Part shown: positions 56,191 through 64,000 of the stretch, one piece after another
Layout: every line of letters begins with the position of its first letter
Position numbering within the stretch: the stretch's first letter is position 1
Origin: Coix lacryma-jobi var. lacryma-jobi
Lineage: Eukaryota > Streptophyta > Magnoliopsida > Poales > Poaceae
DNA: 64,000 nt
Direction: 5' to 3'
NCBI GenBank assembly: GCA_009763385.1
Contig: CM019827.1
Location: forward strand, 98,926,177-98,990,176
Made by a program: the position numbers and the translations under genes
The notes under the pieces: model-generated
The model's database searches: none
Seen by the model: the letters and a program-made list of their open reading frames with translations, nothing else
Told to the model about the DNA's origin: nothing

Positions 56191-57077
56191 CCGTGCGTCG
56201 TGCTTGCCGGCGACGGCCACGCGGCGGCGACGTCGGGGAGCAGTGGGGGACGGGGGCGGAGGTCAGCGCTTGCGCGTGCGGATGCGGAATGATGGCGCGG
56301 ACAGCGGCGGCAGGTTGGAGGCAGGCGAGTAGCTGCCAGGCGCGTGGCGCACGCGGCGCCGGCGAGCTGCCATGACCGGCCCCCCTGGCCCTAGGTAGAA
56401 GATGAACAGGGCTAGGGTGTAGGGTTTGACTTTCTGTATTTTGCAAATTTCTCCCAAAAATTAAACTGAGCAGCAAAAACTCAAAATACCAAAGTTGTGC
56501 AGAAAAAGGAGATCTACAATTTTGTCAAAAAGAATATTTTCAAATTCCAAATAGTTCTTGAATTATTTTCGAAATCAGAAAAGGGGACACTTTTAAGATT
56601 TGAATAATTTCAAAATTACTTTTGATTTTATATAAAAACTTGAAAATCTGCAAACACCAAAGTTGTTCCTCTTGACAAGATCTACAACTTTGCTTTTTGG
56701 ACCAAGTCCAAATTTTGAATAGTTTTTAAATTATTAAAAGAGGGGTAGAAGCCAGGGTTTGGAATTTGGGATTTTTCAAAGGGATTTGAAATCTGTTTTT
56801 GATTTTGGGTTTTGAACAACACAACAAAGCTTCAAGACACTAAACTGAACAAGAAATACACAAGACTAGGCACAGAGTTGAAATTACCATTTTGCCCTTA
56901 AAGGAAGATTTGGGCATTTAGGGTTTTTGAAAAGAGATCACTACACGACAAAATACCTTTTAGGAAAAGGTAAAGGCAATCAACCACTAGACAAACATTA
57001 ATGCATGACAAGAATGATTATGACTAATGATGATGACATGTCAGGTTAATTACAGATTAAACACCAGAGGTGTTACA
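56191..57077 (-). repeat. 5' LTR of the Tekay element, U3 part
   Basis: These 887 bases are the first part of the Tekay 5' LTR (element orientation), separated from the rest by the solo LTR. They match 42482-43370 almost perfectly. Confidence 0.9.
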
Positions 57078-57319
57078 CTAGTTTGCTCCTCTGCATCTTC
57101 CACTGCAGCACACACGCATTGTGCACGGCGCATGCCGGACCATTTAAGGTCTTGTTGGCAGAATGGTATTTTTATTGACATGTAATTGATTTACAGGTGT
57201 AATTTCTAGTGTACAAGAATACAATGGTATATTTGGAATCTGTTGTTTGGTTTGAAGGTAAAAATAATGTCTACGTAACCTAGAATAACACTGCTGCATA
57301 CACTGCACTCGCTCACGTC
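57078..57319. other. No gene seen
   Basis: A short intergenic stretch between the Tekay element and the Pack-MULE. It does not continue the copia gag found on the left of the Tekay element, which means the left junction is not a simple insertion. Confidence 0.5.
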
Positions 57320-57341
57320 CTAAATTGAGAGCCTTTTCCCT

Positions 57342-58208
57342 GTGTGTCACTACGAAAGTTGGCTTATTCCTCTGTGCCCCTCCAAAGTTGGGTCGCCTCT
57401 CTGTGCCATGACGTTTTTCTTTCTTTCCCTCCACGCCATTCCATCTCTTCTCCATCCAAAATCCACCGTTAACTCGCCTGACATGTGGGCCCGGTTCGTC
57501 AGATTGACCACTTTGCCCCTCTCTTCCCTTCCTTATCCTCTTCTTCCTCCAGCGATCCAGCGGTCGCTCCACGACGCCAACGAGGGGGGCAAGTCGCTGC
57601 ACGACGCGTCGGCGGTGCGCGACCTCCGGGCGCGGATGGACGCGGACGTGGCGGCGGCGATCAAGAAGGCCAAGGTGGTGAAGCTCCGGCTGGAGTCGCT
57701 GGACCGCGCCAACGCCGCGAACCGGTCGCTCCCGGGTTGCGGGCCCGGGACGTCCACCGACCGCACCCGGACGTCGGTGGTGGGCGGGCTGCGCAAGAAG
57801 CTCCGCGACTCAATGGAGTCCTTCTCGTCGCTGCGGTCGCGCGTGGCGTCTGAGTACCGGGACACGGTGGCGCGGCGGTACTTCACGGTGACGGGGGTGC
57901 AGCCCGACGAGGCGACGCTGGACGCGCTGGCGGAGACCGGGGAGGGGGAGCGGTTCCTGCGGCGCGCCATCGCGGAGCAGCAGGGCCGCGAGGAGGTGCT
58001 GGGCGTGGTGGCGGAGATCCAGGAGCGGCACGGCGCCGTGGCGGAGCTGGAGCGCTCCCTGCGGGAGCTGCAGCAGGTGTTCAACGACATGGCCGTGCTG
58101 GTGGCCGCGCAGGGGGAGCAGCTGGACGACATCGAGGGCTTCGTCGGCCGCGCCAGGTCCTTCGTCGACCGCGGCCGCGAGGAGCTGCAGGTGGCGCGCA
58201 AGCACTAG
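57342..58208 (+). pseudogene. Chimeric ORF: MULE TIR leader fused to Qa-SNARE (SYP12-type syntaxin)
   Basis: The first 70-75 codons lie in the TIR; the captured part begins near RSLHDANEGG. The rest reads as a plant plasma-membrane syntaxin: the Habc helices (VRDLRARMDADVAAAIKKAK), the conserved STDRTRTSVV, KKLRDSMESFSSLR, the RRYFTVTG segment, and a SNARE motif (EIQERHGAVAELERSL, DMAVLVAAQGEQLDDIE) whose zero-layer Gln is about residue 257. TAG at 58206-58208 stops the frame just before the membrane anchor. The same frame then encodes STRKWTCIAVIIVLVTVV and ends at 58302-58304. No intron is seen. The extreme N-terminus of the parent gene is missing. If translated, the product would be a soluble SNARE; expression is unproven. 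Confidence 0.85.
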
Positions 58209-58304
58209 AGGAGCACGCGCAAGTGGACCTGCATCGCCGTCATCATCGTCCTCGTCACCGTCGTGCCCATCGTGCTCAAGAGCACCAGCAACAACAACAA
58301 CTAG
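58209..58304 (+). pseudogene. Syntaxin transmembrane tail beyond the premature stop
   Basis: In frame after the TAG, this encodes a basic RSTRKW segment, a hydrophobic anchor and a short Asn-rich tail ending at TAG 58302-58304, the usual end of a plant Qa-SNARE. Confidence 0.8.
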
Positions 58305-58699
58305 ACCGCTTGCTTGGGCTGCTGCGTTCGTGGGGATCGCTGGCCAGGTTGCCTGCCGTCTTGTGGATATGCATGCGTACACCGGGAGAGATGATTGTTG
58401 TTGGGTTTTGCTTTTGATCGTGGCGTTTGTATCATACGGATACGGATACGGATCGCTGGCCAGGTCGCTGGAGGAAGAAGAGGACAAGGGAGGGAAGAGA
58501 GGGGCAAAGTGGTCAATCTGACGAACCGGGCCCACATGTCAGGCGAGTTAACGGTGGATTTTGGATGGAGAAGAGACGGAATGGCGTGGAGGAAAAGAAA
58601 GAAAAACGTCATGGCACAGAGAGACGACCCAACTTTGGAAGGGCACAGAAGAATAGGCCAAATTTCATAATGGCAGACAGGAAAAGGCTCCTAAATTGA

Positions 58700-59754
58700 A
58701 GGTTGTGACTTGGCTGCTGCTACTGCAACAGTGACACTGCAGCAGACGTTTCAATGTTGCAAACACTGTTAGGTAGCACACTGCTATTTACATACATACA
58801 TGCATCACACTACTATTTCACAGACATAAATAAGACATATATGCAACATTGGAACACTAAACAAATTCACCGGCAGATACTGCAACAAAATTGGTGTACA
58901 AAGTCTGCTGACATCCCAAATTTGAAAACAAGACATGTTCAAGCTGAAAGTTAATAAATTTCATATCCAATGTTGCAAGGAGCCAAAAAAAAAATTCTCA
59001 TGTCAAATTGTTTCCTTTCGACATAGTTCCTTCTCCTAGGATCTAACAAAATTGGCATGCTCATATTGCTCTTCTAAGCTCAAATACAAGGACACAAATA
59101 ATATTTTAAAACACAAATAATATTTGAAAACAGTTGATTGATAGTTGAAGGAACTGCAAGCATCAAATAGTATTATGTGACTTCATACTCCACCACCGGT
59201 AAATGCTTCGATTTTGTATGATCTTCAAATGTTGCGACCACTGACCTGCAAAATATATAGTAAAATAGATTATATAATCTAAATAAACAAACTTTGGTGA
59301 TAGTAAACCTAAAGCTGCATTAGCATATTTAGAAGGTGGTATTCATAACTGCAAACACTAGAAGCAAGCATGATGATATTCATATACTTCAAATGCTAAT
59401 CTGCTGACCTACTGCTATTACTAGTTAAAATTTGCTACCGACGCAATTGAACCACCAAAATATGCAATTCTTCCTTATTCCTCTTTGACGGAATATTTCC
59501 ACAAACACAATCACGATCAGGATGATGACATGCGAAGCTGTCAACTACATATATAGGGTGGGTATGTAGCTGTCATCGTCTCCACAAAAGTATGTTCTAA
59601 CTCTTATCATTTGGAATCATTTGTACAACCAATAAATTTGAAACAGTGTAGAACTATTTTATACTCTAAGCTTCTTCAGCTACCTACATCTAGGGACCAT
59701 GAGCAAGAGAGCCTTACAGATGGAGCAGATACATAGACCACACACACCAATAAA
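58700..59754. other. No gene seen
   Basis: About 1 kb of AT-rich sequence without a supported ORF. It has short repeated strings such as TGCAACA and ACTGCAGCAGAC, but no recognisable element ends. Confidence 0.5.
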
Positions 59755-59995
59755 GGCCTTGTTTAGATGAAAAATTTTGCAAAATTTTTTCCTGTAGCAT
59801 TTTCGTTGTTATTTGACAAACTTTGTCCAAATATAGACTACGTAGACTCTAAAGATTCGTCTCGACATGTACGTACTAAAAGTATAATTAGTTATTTTTT
59901 TACCTACATTTAATGCTCCATGCATACGTTCGAACATTGATGTGATGGTTGATGTGATAGAAAATTTTGGGAAATAGGGGGAACTAAACAAGGCC
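59755..59995 (+). mobile_element. Tourist-like MITE
   Basis: GGCCTTGTTTAG and the inverse CTAAACAAGGCC bound a 241-bp element. AAA flanks it on each side, a possible 3-bp TSD, though TAA/TTA would be expected. The interior (GACAAACTTTGTCC, ATTTAATGCTCCATGCAT) is shared with 37888-38112. PIF/Harbinger assignment is by resemblance. Confidence 0.8.
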
Positions 59996-59999
59996 AAAA

Positions 60000-60896
60000 A
60001 AGAAGAAGATAACACTCCACAGTCCCTGTCGTCGGAGGTAAGACAGGAATTGAAGGTGCCGCCATCGGAGACTGGCAGCATGCAGGCAGTGGCGGAGGGA
60101 AGGGGGCCGGAGGGGGGCCAGCACACCCCAACCTTCCCATAACTCCTATAATATACCCTCTTAATTAAGTGCTTAATTATCTAATTAGCTAGTCAATAAT
60201 ACTATTTATACTATGATTTTTATTTCTACTCTATATTTTAATCTCTAAAATATATATCTTATCTCTACTCCTAAAAAGAGTCAAATGATATCGTCTGATA
60301 CCCCTAATCGCTTCGCTTCGCTCCGCTGTTAGTTTCCTCGGCGTAAACTCCCACATTCGCGACAAACCGTCAGCCGGCCACGACCGCACGCTCGCAGTCC
60401 CTCCGCCCGGACGCTGCCACCATCTAGTCGCCCTCTACCGCCCGACAGCCCTGCCGCGCGCTCGCCGCCCTCTACCACCCGGCAGCCCCACCACGTGCTC
60501 GCCGCCCTCTACCACCCGGTAGCCCCACCGCGCGCTCGCACTCCCTCCGCCCAGATGCTGCCCCCACCTTGTTGCCATCTCCCCGGCAACGCAGGCACCG
60601 CCCGCCCGCCCGCAGGCCACCGGGCGGCCGCGAGCTCCTTGCGCGGGCCCCGTCCGTCCACCAACTATCCGCGCCACCGCCGCCCTCTCACGCCCAGCAA
60701 CGTCTCTCGTGCGAGGACAGGGAAAGAAAAGCTCGGGGGAAGCGGTGGCCGCGTGCTCCCGTTCGCTAAGAAAGAAGCAGCAGCGAGGTCACCTTCCCAA
60801 CGTTGGAGGCAGAGCGGCGTTGAATAAAGCTCCGTCGTTGCGGCCATAGCCTGCATCCGCTCGCATCGTGCGGAGTCGACGAGTCCCTGCTCTGAC
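60000..60896 (+). other. Intergenic to GC-rich segment, possible 5' part of the gene to the right
   Basis: The first 300 bases are AT-rich. From about 60300 the sequence is GC-rich and holds only low-complexity frames. It leads without a break, apart from the hAT element, into the exon-like stretch at 61628. It may be an untranslated leader. I see no convincing protein. Confidence 0.35.
60428..60540 (+). repeat. 37-bp tandem repeat, three copies
   Basis: CCCTCTACC-containing units start at 60431, 60468 and 60505, exactly 37 bases apart, with GCTCGCCGCCCTCTACCACC as the shared core. A period of 37 does not keep a reading frame, so it is probably not coding. Confidence 0.85.
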
Positions 60897-61619
60897 CAGT
60901 GGCGGACCTAGGATTTTATCACAGGGTATGCCGAACAATTTTTTTATGTAAATCAATAAAATTATATTCTGATTTGATAAAATCACGTGCATTAAATAAC
61001 ATGATAAGCTTTAAATTTAAATATTAAACTAAAGACTGGCAAATAACGATATAAATAGTTTAAATAAAATACAAATAGTTCAAAATATTAAATGATGAAG
61101 TATATTATTATTTGTACTTAATTTTAGAGGAGATAAGAAAATAAAATTTTGAAACAGTGTTCTATATTGATATTAATAAGTGATAATAAAAATGATACCA
61201 AAATTATATTATATATATAGTTATTAATATTGAGAGAGGATAACAGAGAAAGAATTAGAAGGTACTCGCAAACCGTGAAAAATAGAAAAATAAGAACCAA
61301 AAACCACTCGCAATGAGTGAGAAAAGGAAAAATAAGAAAAAAAACAAAAAAAATAGAAAAATAAGAACCAAAAGTCACTCGCAATGAGTGAGAAAAGGAA
61401 AAATAAGAATAAAAACAAAACAAAATGCAGCAACACGAAATGAAACCAACAACCTCTTGCTTATAGAGAGCAGAGAGTTTACCATTACGGTAATAAGATG
61501 ATAGATAACTATAAATGAAACTTTTATTATCTAAAGGAAAAATATAACTATGTGTTAAGTACATGGCTGCCCACAGGGTATGCCATGGACCACCTGGCAT
61601 ACCCTGTAGGTCCGCCCTG
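60897..61619 (+). mobile_element. Non-autonomous hAT element with perfect TSD
   Basis: The 723-bp element has ends CAGTGGCGGACCTA and TAGGTCCGCCCTG, inverted with one difference, and subterminal CAGGGTATGCC repeats at both ends. It is flanked by perfect GCTCTGAC copies (60889-60896 and 61620-61627). The AT-rich interior has a 71-bp tandem duplication (ACTCGCAATGAG at 61306 and 61377). No transposase is encoded. Confidence 0.93.
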
Positions 61620-61627
61620 GCTCTGAC

Positions 61628-63628
61628 GCCCTGTCTCCAAGACCTTCCAATCTCACACTCTCTCTCCTATCTTCTACAACGAGTACACCAGGCTGCATCA
61701 TGGCATCTCGCGGCCGGAGGATAACCTGAATCGGTACGTATCTATCATGTACTTGATTTCTTGTTTATTTTCCAGAGTTTTGTAGATGACCATGGTTCCT
61801 GCATTTCTTTTCGTGTACCTGAATTTGTTCCTTCCTTGGGCTACCTGATGGTTCTGTGAGCAGCAAGATTGGGGAAAAATCATGGAATGCACGCAAGCTA
61901 AATCCTGCATTTTGGATTAGGGCCTGATGATTCTGTAATCAGTTCAATCGTGCCGTAATGCCAGGTTGAGCTGTTGTGCAGGAGATCTAAATGCAGGAAA
62001 AATAAGAGGGGAGTCATATTTTTTAGGTTTGTATGTCAACTTTGTCTTGGTTCAGCATTGGCTGTGTCAATTTAACGTGTGGCTCCGTTCGCTTGAACAG
62101 TGTTCTACGAGAGAGAACAAGTCAAAGTACGAAGTCGGCTAACAAGTTCAAGTGAACAGGGCCATAATTTTTTCTATCACCTAACAATCTTCTTGTTGTG
62201 CAATTTAGTAACCTTTCAACTTAAATGCAATTAACCAGTCATATTGATGTCTATTCGCTTGTTTAATTTAATTATATTTTTTTGTCCAAATCAACTTTCC
62301 TGTATTACTCACATATACTCAATTCATACAGAGATATGATGGCTCCAGGGTGTGTCAACGTCTTGATACACTATAGGGGTACTTTTTCACGGGACAGACC
62401 ACTAACTTATACTGTATTATGATGGACGTGAAGTTTGCCTTTTCAGAAATAAGGAGAAGGATGTAAGGCCAAAACTGTAGGCTTCAAGGACAGTGACAGT
62501 CTATTCTATGCCGTTCGTGGACATAGTCTTGAAGCTACTATAGACAAGCTCACTAGTGATTGTGTTTTAGAGATGTTTAGATCAGGTGAACTTTCTTGAG
62601 ATTTACATTAAGCATAATGACCGTGATGTCAACAACTAGCCAACGGTTGGTGATGCCTCCCAACCGAACAACATTACTGACATTGCAATTTTAGTCTACA
62701 TGCCTGTTTAGGAGTTTCTTGACTCAGTGCTTGATTCTACATTTGCACTAAAATCCAACCAAATTTGCACACATGTAAACTTACTAAAATTTATATTATA
62801 GATAATGGTCCAACGTCTACCCATGAGATACATTCTACAAATGAGCCAACAAAAGAGACGACACATGATAAAAATTTTGATGGCCTTACACATCGCTTTG
62901 CTTTACTGGTTCATTTTTATTAGAAAGTTATGGTCACAGCTGATTAGAGAGCTGTGTAGGTTTGACCCAGTAAGTCGAACTAAGAACTTGAATGATATGA
63001 TCTATGACAGTGATATCTATTCATGCTCACACAAGTCTTTGATTTATATGTAGTTGCTCTGATTTTATTTGCTCATTACTACATAAATGTATTGCAGAGT
63101 CGCCCTAGAACACCAGCTTTGTATGTGAAGCCTTCTGTGAACTTTGATAAACTTTTGTGAGATTTATGCTAATGACTTAGCAAAAGGTGCCAATGTTAAA
63201 GGACCTGGAGATCATTTTAAAGTCCATGAAGACCATTCTTCGTCAAATTTAACCAAAGGAATGAATCAAAATTAAAATGTGTTTGATTCTCATTCTCAAC
63301 AACCAAGTCATGGTAGTAACCCATCAACTGGAGTAAAATATTCCACCAGTCGTAAGAGGATGTTTTTTGATGATCATGTCTTCGCTTTGGAAGTGCTTCG
63401 AATGCTATCCAGACTGCATATTCCAAGGAACTTGAGGCTCAAAGGCATACTAGTGAAAGGAGAGGAAACTTGTTCAATATCTTAGAAAACTATATTGAGC
63501 TTACCCATGGTGAAATTGTGAAGGCTGCTCTTATCATATGCCAAAATGAAGCAAAGTTGAACTTGTTTACCACTCCAGAGAAGTTCAGGTCCCACTTTAT
63601 TCGTGACGTGCTTCTGAGTGGTAAATAG
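61628..63628 (+). pseudogene. Exon-like relics of an unrecognised gene
   Basis: Several short open stretches look coding and abut plausible splice sites. One ends near 61736 (PIFYNEYTRLHHGISRPED) before a GTACGTAT donor. 62477-62599 reads VGFKDSDSLFYAVRGHSLEA. 62804-62923 follows a TTATATTATAG acceptor. One begins near 63102 after GTATTGCAG. The last, open over 63374-63628, reads SNAIQTAYSKELEAQ and ENYIELTHGEIVKAALIIC, ending at TAG 63626-63628. The frame of that last part overlaps another (63279-63400), suggesting a one-base shift. I do not recognise the protein; a transposase-derived or DNA-binding protein is possible. The exon structure is tentative. Confidence 0.35.
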
Positions 63629-64000
63629 GTGCTGGTTTCACAGTCCTGTTACTCCCTTTTGCTTGCATAGTTGGCATGCTATATCATTAAGACAACATTG
63701 TTTTGTGGTAAGGAACTTGCATGGTTCACCAGAAGTTTGAAAATCTATTTTGCTCGTGCTAGGCTATTTTAGTTGTTGTGGTGTCTGCTGTCAGCAAGTA
63801 AGAAAATGATCTCCAGTCTGGAATTAGGAAACGGAGTTCCAGGTATGTGCAAAGAGCTAAGGAAGGTGGAAATTAGTATGCACAATATTTACTAAAGTGG
63901 TCTTTCATGCTTGGCTAGAAATACATAATTTATTTTTGTTGTGGCAAAATCTATATTTTGTTACCATGAGTTGTTGCAAGGAAAGTGGCCATTCTGGTTT
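63629..64000. other. No gene seen
   Basis: The final 370 bases hold no supported coding sequence. They may be an intron or 3' flank of the relic gene. Confidence 0.4.

Larger units (their letters stand above)
42481..57077 (-). mobile_element. Tekay/Del-type chromovirus (Ty3-gypsy) with a nested solo LTR
   Basis: In minus orientation the order is 5' LTR (57077-49100, interrupted), PBS, extra ORF, gag-pol with chromodomain, polypurine tract and the start of a 3' LTR (43370-42481). Without the nested solo LTR the 5' LTR is about 3.9 kb. The 890 bp of 3' LTR that survive match the 5' LTR with only a handful of differences by eye, so the insertion is recent. LTR ends are TGTAACACC and GTCACA. The left end is truncated at 42481, so no TSD can be confirmed; the right flank is CTAGT (57078-57082). 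Confidence 0.9.
57329..58690 (+). mobile_element. Pack-MULE carrying a syntaxin gene fragment
   Basis: The 1362-bp element starts GAGCCTTTTCC and ends with its inverse. The flanks are a perfect 9-bp repeat CTAAATTGA (57320-57328 and 58691-58699), diagnostic of Mutator-like elements. Terminal inverted repeats of about 225 bp (57329-57553 and 58466-58690) are well conserved. The GC-rich middle is a host gene fragment. There is no transposase. Long TIRs plus a 9-bp TSD plus a captured gene define a Pack-MULE. Confidence 0.95.

Noticed and set aside
57533..58535. Minus-strand ORFs of 222 and 241 aa over the Pack-MULE
   Set aside because: They are shadows of the GC-rich syntaxin coding strand; the plus-strand product matches a known family and these do not.
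61124..61600. 158-aa minus-strand ORF rich in Phe/Ser
   Set aside because: It arises from the A-rich 71-bp duplication inside a hAT element and is low-complexity.

Overview
This window is plant nuclear DNA from a grass, probably an Andropogoneae species (sorghum, sugarcane or a relative). The evidence is nested LTR retrotransposons of the SIRE/Maximus, Tat/Retand and Tekay lineages, Stowaway- and Tourist-like MITEs, Ac/Ds-like hAT elements and a GC-rich Pack-MULE. The species is an inference. Almost everything here is mobile DNA. I found no bacterial features, CRISPR array, tRNA or rRNA.

Layout. 1-7.3 kb: the right part of a decayed SIRE-type Ty1-copia element (gag-like ORF, reverse-transcriptase relic, purine tracts, 3' LTR with a 181-bp tandem repeat). 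7.5-11.4 kb: a truncated Stowaway-like piece, a worn Tourist-like MITE, a Ds-like hAT element with an 8-bp target duplication, and copia LTR fragments in tandem. 11.36-35.83 kb: a minus-strand host gene for a multi-pass membrane protein, split in its last exon by a 22.9-kb insertion. The insertion is a Tat/Retand Ty3-gypsy element (11514-34392). Its pol is itself split by an antisense 13.3-kb SIRE-type copia element (17830-31129, TSD CTTAT). The SIRE element carries an extra 882-codon ORF between pol and its 3' LTR.

35.9-40.7 kb: MITEs, a 572-bp hAT element with a perfect 8-bp TSD, and an intact two-exon membrane-protein gene (39987-40708), the only apparently intact host gene. 40.8-57.1 kb: a copia gag cut inside its zinc knuckle, abutting a minus-strand Tekay/Del chromovirus (42481-57077). 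The chromovirus has nearly open gag-pol, an extra ORF before gag and LTRs of about 3.9 kb. Its 5' LTR is interrupted by an opposite-facing solo LTR of the same broad family (52125-56185, TSD GGGAC).

57.3-58.7 kb: a Pack-MULE (9-bp TSD CTAAATTGA, TIRs of about 225 bp) carrying part of a Qa-SNARE (SYP12-type syntaxin) gene. 59.7-64 kb: a Tourist-like MITE, a GC-rich segment with a 37-bp tandem repeat, another hAT element with a perfect 8-bp TSD, and exon-like relics of an unrecognised plus-strand gene.

The elements form layers: the Retand element hit a host exon, then SIRE hit Retand pol; a solo LTR hit a Tekay LTR. Target-site duplications and reading frames that resume across the insertions support this order directly. 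The best candidates for unusual biology are the SIRE extra ORF with its CGGACGC-rich repeat cluster shared with the LTRs, the inverted LTR pair that could form a hairpin of about 3 kb, and the Pack-MULE ORF that joins TIR sequence to a SNARE and stops just before the membrane anchor.
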